From the NCBI GenBank assembly GCA_032560695.1, contig JAWGHR010000001.1, forward strand, positions 310,001 to 374,000: 64,000 nucleotides of DNA, in the 5' to 3' direction. Below the pieces are notes generated by a model. The model worked only from the letters and a program-made list of their open reading frames with translations. It had not been told where the DNA came from and did no database searches. This stretch comes from Peptoniphilus_A harei_B. Its GTDB lineage: Bacteria; Bacillota; Clostridia; Tissierellales; Peptoniphilaceae. A program made the translations under genes and the position numbers. Within the stretch, counting starts at the first letter, position 1. Each line of letters begins with the position of its first letter. This document shows, one piece after another, positions 25,485 through 35,753 of this stretch.

Positions 25485-26807
25485 TCACCTGTAATTTTTA
25501 TCTATATAATCCATTAAGTAAGTTTTCTTATTTTTTTCTGGATCATCTAAGACCATTTCCTCTAGGTCCTTTAAAATCCTTCCAATAATTTTTCCCTCAG
25601 AGAAACCCAAGGACTTAATATCATTTCCATTAATTTCCAAAAACTTTTCAGTTTTCATTTCTTTTTCGTCTAATAATTCTTTTACCCTATTTTTCCTATT
25701 TATAATAAAAGAAGCATCCCTATCTGCCCTTGTGCACATACAATCTGCAATTAATAAGTCGTAAAGGTCTAGGACATTATCTCTTCCCACTCTTTTTATC
25801 TGTCTTCTTAGAGCCTTATCCGTCATCTCTGAATGGACCTTCATGTGGTCTAAGATTAAAATTTTTACCTTTTCTATAGTTTTGTTGGGAAGTCTATATC
25901 TTTTTAAAATTTCTTCGACCTTGTTTGCACCAAGGACTTCGTGTCCGTAAAAGTGTCCCCTGCCATCTTCTCCAATTGATAGGGTATCAACCTTTGAAAT
26001 GTCGTGAAAAAGTGCCGCAAGCCTTAGGTTTAAGTCTGGCTTAACATTGTCCATTACACAAATAAGATGGTCAAAGAGGGTCTTGTCATGGTAGGGAGAA
26101 AATTGAACAAAGCCAACTGTCCTCTTGAGCTCTGGGAAAATCACATCGAGTATCCCAGTCTCCTCCATTAAAAGTAAGTAATGAGATGGGTTTTCTCCTG
26201 TGATCATCTTTGAAAACTCATCAAAAATTCTCTCTGGAGCAATTTTCTTTAAGAGACTTGCGTTTAAGGATAAGGCATCGAATAGCTCTTCCTCAATAAA
26301 AAATCCAAACCTTCCAGCAAATCTAATTGCCCTCATCATCCTAAGGGCATCTTCTCTTATCCTCTCATTGGGATCTCCCACAGCCCTAATTATTTTATTT
26401 TTTATATCATCTTGGCCATTAAAGGGGTCGTAAAGATTTCCATCTCCGTCCATTGCCATGGCGTTAATGGTAAAGTCCCTTCTCTTTAAATCTTCTGTGA
26501 GATTCTTAGAGAAAATAACCTTCTCTGGCTTCCTGTTGTTTATATAAGCTCCGTCAATCCTAAAAGTTGTAACTTCGTAGAGGATTTTGTCTAACAAAAT
26601 GCCAACTGTTCCAAAGTCTTCACCAACTAAGACAGTCTTATAGGCTTGGAAGACTTTTTTAATTTCCTCTGGTCTTGCAGAAGTTGTTATGTCGTAGTCG
26701 TGTGGCTCTATACCCATTAGCTTGTCTCTCACAGACCCGCCAACTATGTAGGCCTCAAAGCCATTTTCTCTCAATTTATTTAAAATGAATAGGACATTCT
26801 TTGGCAT
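25485..26807 (-). CDS. cca: CCA-adding tRNA nucleotidyltransferase with HD domain
   Basis: This 440-residue enzyme of the polymerase-beta class II nucleotidyltransferase group adds or repairs the tRNA 3' CCA. Motif GGSVRDKLMG starts near 22, the catalytic DYD is near 37-39, the RRDFTINAMAMD motif is near 108, and the neck/RNA-binding region follows (ERIREDALRMMRAIRFAGRFGF). An HD domain with LFHDISK near 265 follows and a short C-terminal tail ends the chain. It opens the operon. The three tRNA genes in this window already encode CCA, so repair could be its main role for them. Confidence 0.93.
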   Translation of the reverse strand: MPKNVLFILNKLRENGFEAYIVGGSVRDKLMGIEPHDYDITTSARPEEIKKVFQAYKTVLVGEDFGTVGILLDKILYEVTTFRIDGAYINNRKPEKVIFSKNLTEDLKRRDFTINAMAMDGDGNLYDPFNGQDDIKNKIIRAVGDPNERIREDALRMMRAIRFAGRFGFFIEEELFDALSLNASLLKKIAPERIFDEFSKMITGENPSHYLLLMEETGILDVIFPELKRTVGFVQFSPYHDKTLFDHLICVMDNVKPDLNLRLAALFHDISKVDTLSIGEDGRGHFYGHEVLGANKVEEILKRYRLPNKTIEKVKILILDHMKVHSEMTDKALRRQIKRVGRDNVLDLYDLLIADCMCTRADRDASFIINRKNRVKELLDEKEMKTEKFLEINGNDIKSLGFSEGKIIGRILKDLEEMVLDDPEKNKKTYLMDYIDKNYR

Positions 26808-26906
26808 TCTATCACCCTTTTCATTATAACATTCTTGTTCTTAATTTAAAATTATATAATTAAGCCATTGTCTTGTGATATAATGAACTAAAATTGGAGG
26901 TACAAT

Positions 26907-27395
26907 ATGAAAAAAATTTTTATTATTTCAATGTCATTACTACTGAGTCTTAGTCTAGCTGCTTGCGGCAAAAAAGACCAAGCTAAGACTGAAGCTAATG
27001 AAGCAAAAGTTGCATCAGAAGTTGCTGATAAAGAAACTGATGAAGAGCAAGTTGCAACTTCAAATTTTGACAAGGAAGCTGTTAACGAACTAATCAAAAA
27101 CTCAGATTATATTTCAAGAATTAGAATTTCAACATCTACTGCAGAGGGAATGTCTACAGCCTTCTTAAAGGACTACAAGGGAGACCTTTCTCAAATACAA
27201 GTAGATATTCCAAAGAACTTAAGTCCCAACAAAGAATATTTAATTTTCTACAGGGATGACGAAAAGGGAGAAGTTTCTCCAACTGATAGAGAAGGAGCCT
27301 TCATTGAATTACAGGGAGACAAGGACTCAAACTTAATTTATATTGAAAAACAATTTGATCCCAACTCTTACACTTCTTCAATGAAGAGTATATAA
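26907..27395 (+). CDS. Small lipoprotein, function unknown
   Basis: A 162-residue protein with a signal peptide and lipobox SLAAC at residues 16-20, then an acidic, low-complexity linker (KKDQAKTEANEAKVASEVADK). The C-terminal ~100 residues are a small globular part I cannot assign. GGAGG lies nine bases before the ATG and a TATAAT box is visible about 30 bases upstream. It is followed 13 bases later by the stalk-domain protein gene, likely in one transcript. Confidence 0.8.
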   Translation: MKKIFIISMSLLLSLSLAACGKKDQAKTEANEAKVASEVADKETDEEQVATSNFDKEAVNELIKNSDYISRIRISTSTAEGMSTAFLKDYKGDLSQIQVDIPKNLSPNKEYLIFYRDDEKGEVSPTDREGAFIELQGDKDSNLIYIEKQFDPNSYTSSMKSI

Positions 27396-27408
27396 GGAGG
27401 AAGATAAA

Positions 27409-28359
27409 ATGAAAAAGTTTAAATCTATATTATTTTCTCTTGTACTCATGATATTTTTGACTTCAAATGTTTTTGCAGGAAGAAGTCCACTTATTGAGTA
27501 CAATGGAAAAATTATAAAATCAGATGTGGCACCCTACATCCAAAATGAAAGGACTATGGTTCCCATAAGATTTATTTCAGAAACTCTTGGCTACAAGGTT
27601 ACTTGGGACAATGACAAGAGAGAAGTTGGAATTAGTGGTAAGGACACAGAAATAAGTCTTAAGATTGATTCCACTAAGGCTAAGGTTAACGACAAAGAAT
27701 TAAAGCTTGATGCTCCTGCATCAATTAAGAAGGACCGTACTTTCGTTCCCCTAAGATTTGTTGCTGAAAATCTAAAAGCAGAAGTTAAGTGGGACAATAA
27801 GAACTTTAAGGTTATTATTAATGACAATAAGGAAAAAGCATCTTCTATTATTGACTTGTCATCAGATGAAGATAAGTATGTAAAGGAAATTACTTCTCTA
27901 CAAGGAGAATTAAATAAGTCCATCAAGGATTTAAAATTATCTTTCTTTGACAATGCTGCAAAGCTAAGTGATGCTGATCTAACTAATGCTTATGAAAGAG
28001 CAGATAGAGAAATAAGATCTACAGTTGATAAGATAAAGGCCCTTGATGTTCCAGAAAAATTTAAGTCTTCTCACCAATACACTTTAAGTGCAAGTGAAAA
28101 AGCCCTAGAAATTCTTCCAGGCCTAAAAAATTCTATTATTAATAAGGACGAGAAAGTTGCAAAAGCTTTTATAATAGAATTAAATGACTTCCAAGTTAAG
28201 ATGCAAGAAGCTACAGATTCCTTTAAGGCTGCTCTTAAGGGCGAAGACTATAAGGCTCAAAAGGACATAGAAGTTTACAAGGATTTAAAAGAAAAACAAA
28301 ATTCAACAAGTAACTTGTTGCAAGACAAGACTTTCAAAAATATTATTAACAATCTTTAA
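27409..28359 (+). CDS. Secreted protein with copper-amine-oxidase-N-like stalk domain
   Basis: The 316-residue protein has a signal peptide (cleavage near NVFAG, residue 24). A stalk domain follows (about 28-140) with two repeats: TMVPIRFISETLGYKVTWD and TFVPLRFVAENLKAEVKWD. The C-terminal ~170 residues are a helical region with predicted coiled coil. Stalk domains of this type are thought to present other domains at the Gram-positive surface. The name does not mean amine oxidase activity. It pairs with the upstream lipoprotein gene. Confidence 0.85.
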   Translation: MKKFKSILFSLVLMIFLTSNVFAGRSPLIEYNGKIIKSDVAPYIQNERTMVPIRFISETLGYKVTWDNDKREVGISGKDTEISLKIDSTKAKVNDKELKLDAPASIKKDRTFVPLRFVAENLKAEVKWDNKNFKVIINDNKEKASSIIDLSSDEDKYVKEITSLQGELNKSIKDLKLSFFDNAAKLSDADLTNAYERADREIRSTVDKIKALDVPEKFKSSHQYTLSASEKALEILPGLKNSIINKDEKVAKAFIIELNDFQVKMQEATDSFKAALKGEDYKAQKDIEVYKDLKEKQNSTSNLLQDKTFKNIINNL

Positions 28360-28383
28360 TTTATAATTAAATTTTTGCACATG

Positions 28384-28417
28384 AAAAACCCCTCAAGTTA
28401 ATTTGAGGGGTTTTGTT
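28384..28417. terminator. Terminator between converging genes
   Basis: AAAAACCCCTCAA / TTGAGGGGTTTT stem with an A run on one side and a T run on the other. It is usable from both directions. Confidence 0.9.
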
Positions 28418-28453
28418 TATATCAATTTATTTAATTCAATTTATTCAATTTAT

Positions 28454-31400
28454 TTAATTTTTCATACTTGCCTTTTTCTTGAGGTAGCCTCTGTTGTACT
28501 TGTCTTCGCCTTCTTCCATATTTTTCTTAGCTTGTGAAAGCATAAGCTTGATCCTGTTAAATTGATTTACTTCAGAAGCTGATGCATCGTAGTCAATTGG
28601 AATTATATTTGCCTTTTCATAAGAAGACCTTATTGCCTTTATGACGCCCTTACCAGTGATGTGGTTTGGTAGACATCCAAAGGGTTGGACACATATAATA
28701 TTTTCAACACCTGACTCAATTAACTCAACCATTTCCCCAGTTAAGAGCCAACCTTCTCCATATTGGTTCCCAAGGTCAACATATTTTTCTGCGTACTTGA
28801 TTATCTCTTCAATTTTTTCAGGAGGAGTAAATCTCGTACCATGAAGAGCTTCTCTCACAAATTTTCTGTAAGATTCGATGTAAGAAATTCCCATTTCACA
28901 AATAAAGGCAGATAATTTTGATTTTGAAAGTTTGTCGGCCTTTGCCCTTGCGTTTTTAAAGGAATACATCATGAAGTCAGTTAAGTCTGGGATGACAACT
29001 TCTGCCCCTTCCCTTTCAAGCAGGTCTGCAAGATGGTTGTTGGCAGCTGGATGATACTTAACTAAGATTTCACCAACTATTCCAACTTTAGGTTTCTCTT
29101 CTTTTGTAATTTCAAGTCTGTCAAATTCACTTACCATTTGATTTACATTTTTCTTGAAAGTTGTTTTGTTGTAAATCAAATTTTCTGAAGTTGTAATGTC
29201 AAGCCACCTGTCACGTAAAATATTTGTAGAACCCTTTATAACTTCATAAGGTCTTGTGGCTTGAGTAAGTCTCATTATTAAGTCAGCGTAAAGCATTCCT
29301 TGAATTAATTTTCGTCCAATCCTCACCATTTGTCTCTTGTCAAATTGGAAACCTGGATGTTCTTCTATGCCTTGGAAGGAAAGTCCAATTACTGGAACGT
29401 GACCGTAGCCTGCATCCTTTAGGCCCTTTCTAATAAAGCCAACATAGTTTGATGCCCTGCATGCTCCACCAGTTTGACTCATCAATAGTGCCAACCTATC
29501 AGTGTCGTATTGACCAGACTTTACAGCATCAATAAATTGTCCCACAACAAAAATCGATGGATAACAAGCGTCGTTGTTTACATATTTCAGGCCTTCGTTT
29601 ACAACCTTGTGGCCTGTGTCGTGAAGGACTTCAATGTTTATTCCTTCTTGTCTTAGGATTGGCTCAAAGATGCTAAAGTGAAGGGGCGCCATTTGTGGCA
29701 TCAAAATAGTGTAATCTTTCTTCATTTCCTTTGTAAAGATAACTGGATCATCATCTAGTAGTCCATCAAGCTCTGCATCAATTTTTTCAAACTCTCTCTT
29801 TTCAGCAGCTTCTATTAGGGACCTAATCCTGATTTTTACTGCACCAAGATTAGAAACTTCATCAATCTTTAGAGCTGTGTAAATTTTATTGTAAGACTCC
29901 AAGATGTGTTGGACTTGGTCAGTTGTAACTGCATCAATACCACAACCAAAGGAGTTAAGTTGTACAAGTTCTAAGTTTTCATGCTCTCCAACAAATTTTG
30001 CTGCCCTGTATAGTCTTGAGTGGTAGTTCCATTGGTCAAGTACTCTTAGTCTTGAATCAATTTCCACATTCCTTGCAATTCCATCTTCAGATATAACTGC
30101 AAGGCCAAGACTTGTTATAAGTTCTGGTATTCCGTGATTTATTTCTGGATCTATGTGGTAAGGTCTACCTGAAAGAACAATGGCTCTTTGATTTTTAGCA
30201 TTTACTTCTTCTAAGATTCTGTTGCCTTCATTTAAGACATCGAGCCTATACCTATCTTGTTCTTCGTATCCAGCTCGAACTGCTTTCTTAACTTCATTCT
30301 TAGGTATAAAGTCAAAGACTTCTGCTAATCTCTTTTCCAATTTTTTTCTATCGTCAAAGGAAATAAATGGATTCATAAACTTGACTTTTCCGTCGATTAT
30401 GTCGTCCACATTATTTTTTATAACTTCAGAGTATCCTGCAACTACAGGACAGTTTAATGTGTTGTCAGCATTTTTAAATTGTCTTTCTTCATAAAAGACT
30501 GCTGGATAAAATATAAAATCTATTCCCTTTTCTATTAAGTCTTCTATGTGTCCGTGAGAAATTTTTGCAGGATAACAAGCAGTCTCACTTGTTATTGTTT
30601 CAATTCCCTTTTCGTAGATTTCTCTCGAAGATTTAGAAGATAGGACTACTGAATATCCAAGCTCTGTGAAGAAGCTATGCCAGAAGGGATAATTTTCATA
30701 AATATTTAGAACTCTAGGGATTCCAACAATGCCTCTTGATGCTTCTTTTTCTGGAAGAGATTTATAGTCAAATACTCTATTGTACTTATAGGCGAACATG
30801 TTTGGAAGTTGATCTTCCTTATTCCTAACATGGCCTGCTCCTTTTTCACACCTATTTCCTGTGATGTATCTCTTTCCATTAGGAAATACATTAACAGATA
30901 GGGCGCATTGGTTAGTACATTGCCTACAATTTGTTGAGATTGATTTATACTCAAAAACTTCTAAGTCTTCCTTAGAAATTATATTTGATTTTCCAGTGGA
31001 TTTTTCTTTTGCAATAAGAGCCATACCAAGAGCTCCCATGAGTCCAGCTATCTCTGGTCTTGTAACTTCAACACCAGTTAAGTTTTCAAAGGCTCTAAGC
31101 ACTGCATCAGATAAGAAGGTACCACCTTGAACAACTATGTGTTGACCTAGGTCCTTAGGGTCTCTCACCTTGATAACCTTTTGGATGGCATTTTTAATTA
31201 CTGAGTAAGCAAGTCCAGCAGAAATATCTGGTACAGATGCTCCTTCCTTTTGAGCTTGTTTAACATTGGAGTTCATGAAAACTGTACAACGTGATCCAAG
31301 GTCAACGGGCTCCCTAGACTTTGTAGCTTCATTGGCAAATTCTTCTGCAGTCATATTCACTGAATGGGCAAAAGTTTCTAGGAAGGAACCACATCCTGCT

Positions 31401-32737
31401 GAGCAAGCTTCGTTTAAGAGGATGGATTCAATTACCCCATCCCTTATCTTCATAGACTTCATGTCTTGTCCACCAATGTCTAAGATAAAATCTACATCTG
31501 GATCAAAATATTTTGCTGCAGTGAAATGAGCAATAGTTTCAACTTCTCCAAGGTCTAAGTTTAGGGCAGCTTTTAAAAATTCTTCCCCATAACCAGTTGT
31601 GCCACAACCAGCAAAGTATGCCTTGTCATTTTTTTCTTTATAGATTTCCTTTAAGTTTTCTATAGCTATGTCAAGTGGATTACCCTTGTTGGAACCATAG
31701 AAAGTGTAGAGGATTTCTTTGTTATCAGAAATTGCCACTAACTTTGAAGTTGTTGAACCTGAATCTATTCCAAGATAAATTGGTCCCTCATAAGTTTTTA
31801 GATCAATCTTTTCAAGGGATTTTGTCTTGTGTCTTTCCCTAAAGTCTTTAACTTCTTCATCACTTGTGAAGAGGGCTGGCATTACGTCACTTTCCTTTAC
31901 AAGAGTTTCTGCACTTGTGTTTACCTTGTTGTAAAGTTCCACAAAGGACATAGCCTTAGAGTCAAAACTTGAAAGGGCTGCACCTAGAGCAACAAAAACT
32001 TGTGAATTTTCTGGAGTGATAATCTCATCTTCCTTTAGATCCAAAGTTTCTACAAATCTTTCTTTTAACATAGGAAGGAAGTGAAGTGGTCCACCTAAGA
32101 AGGCAACATTACCCCTTATTGGTCTACCACAAGCTAGGTTAGAAATTGTTTGGTTTACAACAGATTGAAAAACTGAAATAGCTATATCTGACTTGCTTGC
32201 CCCTTGGTTTATTAAAGCTTGAACATCAGTCTTGGCAAATACTCCACATCTTGATGCAATAGGATATAACTTTTCGTGTTCCTTTGCCATTTCGTTTAAA
32301 CCAGAAGCATCAGTTTGAAGAAGTGAGGCCATTTGGTCTATGAAGGCACCTGTACCTCCAGCACAAATAGAGTTCATCCTTTGTTCCACTGATCCTCTTA
32401 GGTAAGTAATTTTTGAATCTTCACCACCAAGTTCAATTGCCACATCAGTCTTTGGAATAAAGCAAGAGATTGCTTCCCTACCTGCCACAACTTCTTGGAC
32501 AAAATCAATCCCTAAAAATTCGTGAACAGAGAGCCCTCCTGATCCTGTTACATTAACAGTTACTGTATCGTACTTAAACTGTGGATAAACTTCATTAATT
32601 ACATCTTTAACAGTTTTCCTTACATCAGAAAAATGCCTTCTATAAGTTTTATATAAAATATTTAATTTTTCATCTAGTATTACAAGTTTTACAGTAGTTG
32701 AACCGACGTCTAATCCCATGTGAATTAGCATAGCCAC
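28454..32737 (-). CDS. 2-hydroxyacyl-CoA dehydratase activator-type protein, large fused form
   Basis: A 1427-residue fusion. Two ASKHA ATPase domains of the BadF/HgdC type lie at about 1-270 (GLDVGSTTVKLVILD) and 315-590 (LGIDSGSTTSKLVAI). Each has a cysteine loop for the bridging [4Fe-4S] cluster (CAGGTGAFIDQM, ACSAGCGSFLETF). A cysteine-rich segment NCRQCTNQCAL follows near 625, then a DUF2229 region (GIPRVLNIYENYPFW) and a C-terminal part resembling the dehydratase D component. HgdC-type activators inject an electron into 2-hydroxyacyl-CoA dehydratases using ATP. The target of these large fused forms is unclear. No HgdAB pair lies nearby. A ferredoxin gene lies just upstream. Confidence 0.88.
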   Translation of the reverse strand: MAMLIHMGLDVGSTTVKLVILDEKLNILYKTYRRHFSDVRKTVKDVINEVYPQFKYDTVTVNVTGSGGLSVHEFLGIDFVQEVVAGREAISCFIPKTDVAIELGGEDSKITYLRGSVEQRMNSICAGGTGAFIDQMASLLQTDASGLNEMAKEHEKLYPIASRCGVFAKTDVQALINQGASKSDIAISVFQSVVNQTISNLACGRPIRGNVAFLGGPLHFLPMLKERFVETLDLKEDEIITPENSQVFVALGAALSSFDSKAMSFVELYNKVNTSAETLVKESDVMPALFTSDEEVKDFRERHKTKSLEKIDLKTYEGPIYLGIDSGSTTSKLVAISDNKEILYTFYGSNKGNPLDIAIENLKEIYKEKNDKAYFAGCGTTGYGEEFLKAALNLDLGEVETIAHFTAAKYFDPDVDFILDIGGQDMKSMKIRDGVIESILLNEACSAGCGSFLETFAHSVNMTAEEFANEATKSREPVDLGSRCTVFMNSNVKQAQKEGASVPDISAGLAYSVIKNAIQKVIKVRDPKDLGQHIVVQGGTFLSDAVLRAFENLTGVEVTRPEIAGLMGALGMALIAKEKSTGKSNIISKEDLEVFEYKSISTNCRQCTNQCALSVNVFPNGKRYITGNRCEKGAGHVRNKEDQLPNMFAYKYNRVFDYKSLPEKEASRGIVGIPRVLNIYENYPFWHSFFTELGYSVVLSSKSSREIYEKGIETITSETACYPAKISHGHIEDLIEKGIDFIFYPAVFYEERQFKNADNTLNCPVVAGYSEVIKNNVDDIIDGKVKFMNPFISFDDRKKLEKRLAEVFDFIPKNEVKKAVRAGYEEQDRYRLDVLNEGNRILEEVNAKNQRAIVLSGRPYHIDPEINHGIPELITSLGLAVISEDGIARNVEIDSRLRVLDQWNYHSRLYRAAKFVGEHENLELVQLNSFGCGIDAVTTDQVQHILESYNKIYTALKIDEVSNLGAVKIRIRSLIEAAEKREFEKIDAELDGLLDDDPVIFTKEMKKDYTILMPQMAPLHFSIFEPILRQEGINIEVLHDTGHKVVNEGLKYVNNDACYPSIFVVGQFIDAVKSGQYDTDRLALLMSQTGGACRASNYVGFIRKGLKDAGYGHVPVIGLSFQGIEEHPGFQFDKRQMVRIGRKLIQGMLYADLIMRLTQATRPYEVIKGSTNILRDRWLDITTSENLIYNKTTFKKNVNQMVSEFDRLEITKEEKPKVGIVGEILVKYHPAANNHLADLLEREGAEVVIPDLTDFMMYSFKNARAKADKLSKSKLSAFICEMGISYIESYRKFVREALHGTRFTPPEKIEEIIKYAEKYVDLGNQYGEGWLLTGEMVELIESGVENIICVQPFGCLPNHITGKGVIKAIRSSYEKANIIPIDYDASASEVNQFNRIKLMLSQAKKNMEEGEDKYNRGYLKKKASMKN

Positions 32738-33010
32738 TTTCTCCTTTCAAAATAAAAGCCACTAAGTTTTATGTATAAATTAATTTTATTTATCTTAATA
32801 TACATGCTGAGATAAATAATTATTGCACTTTCTATTTGCAAATACAATAATTATTTTCATAAAGTTTGATTTTTATTATTATTATATTTGACATTTCTTA
32901 ACAATTGCATTCTTATATTATAAACTACTTTGGTGATTTTTATAATGGTAAAAGAAAATTTTTACAATTAAAGCTGTCCTTTTTAAAGCAGCATCGAATT
33001 TAAAGCAAAA
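32738..33010. other. AT-rich intergenic region, no gene seen
   Basis: Only short AT-rich sequence lies between the activator gene start and the ferredoxin terminator. I see no RNA gene or repeat. Promoter elements for the activator should be here on the minus strand, but none is clear enough to mark. Confidence 0.5.
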
Positions 33011-33040
33011 TAAAAAGAGATAGGCCTAAACCTATCTCTT
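33011..33040 (-). terminator. Terminator of the ferredoxin gene
   Basis: On the minus strand AAGAGATAGG-TTTAGG-CCTATCTCTT is followed by a short T tract. Confidence 0.85.
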
Positions 33041-33051
33041 CTTTAAGTAAA

Positions 33052-33222
33052 TTAGTCTTCTGGATTTGGAGCGCCTACTGGGCAAACAGCTGCACAGCTA
33101 CCACAATCGATACATTGAGCTTCGTCAATTGTATAGATATCTCCTTCGCTAATACATCCAACTGGACATTCTGGTTGACATGCACCACATGCGATGCAAG
33201 AATCGTTAATTACATATGCCAT
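33052..33222 (-). CDS. 2[4Fe-4S] clostridial-type ferredoxin
   Basis: This 56-residue protein has two CxxCxxCxxxCP cluster motifs: CIACGACQPECP (9-20) and CIDCGSCAAVCP (37-48). It is the classical low-potential electron carrier of anaerobes and could link fermentative oxidoreductases with the Rnf complex or feed the dehydratase activator next door. The start has GGAGGTAATGAAAA upstream. It has its own terminator. Confidence 0.97.
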   Translation of the reverse strand: MAYVINDSCIACGACQPECPVGCISEGDIYTIDEAQCIDCGSCAAVCPVGAPNPED

Positions 33223-33494
33223 TTTTCATTACCTCCATAATAAATTATACCAAAATTTATGAATTTTTATATCCATAATCTTCTGTCATTATATTAACAT
33301 AAGCTTTTTAATATTTCAATAATTATTATTGTTTTTTTATGATAAATTTTTTCTAATTTTATGGTTTTTTAATGAGCTTTAGTATTTTCAAGCTTTTCAG
33401 ACTAATTTATATTTTTTTATTTTTTGAAAAATCTTTTTTAAATGAGTATTGTATTCATTAAAGCTAATAAATCATAGCATTTTACTATGATTTA

Positions 33495-35552
33495 TTATTT
33501 TTTAAAAACCCTAAGTGAATTGACAATGCAAAGTAGGGCAACACCTACATCAGCAAAAACTGCTAGAGGCATAGAAACATATCCCACTGCTCCAAGTCCT
33601 AATACTACAACTTTTAAGAACAAGGCAATAAAAATATTTTGGTAGGCAATTTTCTTTACCCTCTTGGCTATATCAATTCCTCTTACAATAGAAGAAATAT
33701 CATTTTTTAAAAGAACAATGTCAGAAGTTTCTATGGCAATATCTGATCCAGAACCCATACTTATACCTAAATATGCTGATGCAAGTGAAGGTGCATCGTT
33801 AGTTCCGTCACCAACAAAGGCAATTCTTTTATCTTTTTCAATTTTTTTAATTTCACTTACCTTGTCTTCTGGTAAAAGAGAACCCTTATAGTAGTCAATG
33901 CCAACTTCTTTTGCAATTTCTTCTACTACCCTGTCTTTGTCGCCAGAAAACATGTAAGTCTTAACGCCTCTTTTGTGAAGCTCATCTACACTTTCCTTAA
34001 CTCCATCCTTTATTTGATCTTTTAATTTTATAATACCAAGGACTTTTTCCTTGTCTGCCACAAAGACATCTACATAATTTGACTCCTTGCTGCCATCAAG
34101 TTTTATATTGAAATCTTCCATTAGTTTTTTGTTGCCAACAAGATAAGACTTACCTTCAAGGTCAAATTCTATACCCTTGCCTCCAAGGTTATTTAAGTGG
34201 TCAGGTGTCTTATTTGTGTCAAAGGCTCTTACAATGGCCTTGGCTATAGGGTGAGTTGAATAAGCTTCTCCAACAGAGGCAATTTCTAAAATTTCATCTC
34301 TTGATCCAGAGATTTCTTCCACTTCTGCAATAGTAAATTCTCCCTTAGTGACTGTCCCAGTTTTATCAAAGGCAATGCCATCAATATCTGTTAGGGCTTC
34401 AATAGAGTTACCACCCTTCACGAAGATTGACCTTCTTGAAAGAGAACCAATTCCTGCAAAAATTGTAAGTGGAACAGAAATTGCAAGAGCACATGGACAG
34501 GAAATAACCAAAAATATGGCCGCCCTGTAAAGTGCTTCCTTAGCAGTGTGGTCTGTTGCAAAATTTAAAAATAAGAATAAAATTACTGCAAGGCCAATAA
34601 CTATTGGAGTGTAAATTTTTGCAAATCTAGTGATAAATTTCTCCACTTTAGCCTTATTGACACTGGCATTTTTTACCATATCAATAATTTTTGCAATAGT
34701 TCCTTCTTTATAAGTCTTTGTTACTTCAACTTCAAGGGAAGAATCTAAGTTAACGAAACCAGATATGATTTCATCTCCTGCTTCGAGAGATACTGGTGCA
34801 AACTCTCCTGATATATTTGAAGTATCAAGATTGGAAGACCCCTTTATAATTTTTCCGTCTAGGGGAACTTTTTCTCCCGGTCTAATTAAAATAACTTGAC
34901 CAATAGCAACTTCACTTGGATCAACTTTTACAATCTCTCCATCAATCATTATGTTGGCAAACTCTGGTTTTAACTTTAGGGCTTCTTTAATAGATTTCTT
35001 TGAAGAGTCCACTGCCCTATCTTGGATAATTTCTCCAACACTATAAAAGAGCATAACTGCTACAGCTTCTGCATATTCGCCAGAAATTATGGCAGCAATA
35101 GAGGCTACAGTCATTAGAAATTTTTCATCCATGAAATTTCCTGATGATATTTTTGAAATAGAGGCCTTGATAACATCGTAGCCAATTATAATATAAAGAA
35201 TTAAATAAGAAATTAATGTAAATTTCTCATTTAAATTTACAAAATGTAAGGCTACAAGACCTATGAAGACAAGTATGGCCTTGTGGATTGAAAAGTTCTC
35301 TTCCTCTTCCTCCTCTTCAATCTCCTCACCCATATCTTCTGTTACAATAACACCATCTTCAATAGAATCAACAATGTCCTGAATTTTTCTCTTTAGTTCT
35401 ATTGAATCCTCTTCTGACTCAAAGACAAGCTCGTCATTTAGAAAATCATAGTGTAGATTTTTGAGTTCATCTCTTGACTTAAGCTCTTCTTCTATTTTAC
35501 CTGCACAGTTAGCGCAAGTAAGTCCTCTTAAGTGGAAAATATATTTATTCAT
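33495..35552 (-). CDS. P1B-type heavy metal-exporting ATPase (Cd/Zn/Pb type)
   Basis: This ~685-residue P-type ATPase has an N-terminal heavy-metal-associated domain (GLTCANCAGKIEE), an acidic linker (EEIEEEEEEENFSI), eight predicted helices with the metal-binding SCPCALAIS motif, the phosphorylation motif DKTGTVTKG, the HP motif STHPIAKAI, and the hinge GDGTNDAPSLASA. The last helix region (FADVGVALLCIVNSLRVFKK) fits the ZntA/CadA group rather than copper pumps. ATG at 35552 with AAGGAGGAATTT is chosen over 35579. No ArsR or MerR regulator lies next to it. Confidence 0.93.
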   Translation of the reverse strand: MNKYIFHLRGLTCANCAGKIEEELKSRDELKNLHYDFLNDELVFESEEDSIELKRKIQDIVDSIEDGVIVTEDMGEEIEEEEEEENFSIHKAILVFIGLVALHFVNLNEKFTLISYLILYIIIGYDVIKASISKISSGNFMDEKFLMTVASIAAIISGEYAEAVAVMLFYSVGEIIQDRAVDSSKKSIKEALKLKPEFANIMIDGEIVKVDPSEVAIGQVILIRPGEKVPLDGKIIKGSSNLDTSNISGEFAPVSLEAGDEIISGFVNLDSSLEVEVTKTYKEGTIAKIIDMVKNASVNKAKVEKFITRFAKIYTPIVIGLAVILFLFLNFATDHTAKEALYRAAIFLVISCPCALAISVPLTIFAGIGSLSRRSIFVKGGNSIEALTDIDGIAFDKTGTVTKGEFTIAEVEEISGSRDEILEIASVGEAYSTHPIAKAIVRAFDTNKTPDHLNNLGGKGIEFDLEGKSYLVGNKKLMEDFNIKLDGSKESNYVDVFVADKEKVLGIIKLKDQIKDGVKESVDELHKRGVKTYMFSGDKDRVVEEIAKEVGIDYYKGSLLPEDKVSEIKKIEKDKRIAFVGDGTNDAPSLASAYLGISMGSGSDIAIETSDIVLLKNDISSIVRGIDIAKRVKKIAYQNIFIALFLKVVVLGLGAVGYVSMPLAVFADVGVALLCIVNSLRVFKK

Positions 35553-35753
35553 AAATTCCTCCTTTTTTATTTTTAACATTTCGATACTTGTTCATATATT
35601 CATTATATTACATCATCTTTTGTTGTCAATAGATTTTAGTCTTTATTTTTTTATTTATTTGTGAGATAATACTTAAGCAAGAGATGACCCGAAATTGTTT
35701 TTAATAGATTTTACATAAATTTTAAATTAAATTTAAAATCTTTTAAAAAACAG

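Noticed and set aside
32889..32925. Perfect TTGACA on the plus strand followed by TATATTATAA
   Set aside because: Spacing to a good -10 is too long, and the direction points into the terminator of the minus-strand ferredoxin gene with no plus-strand gene following.
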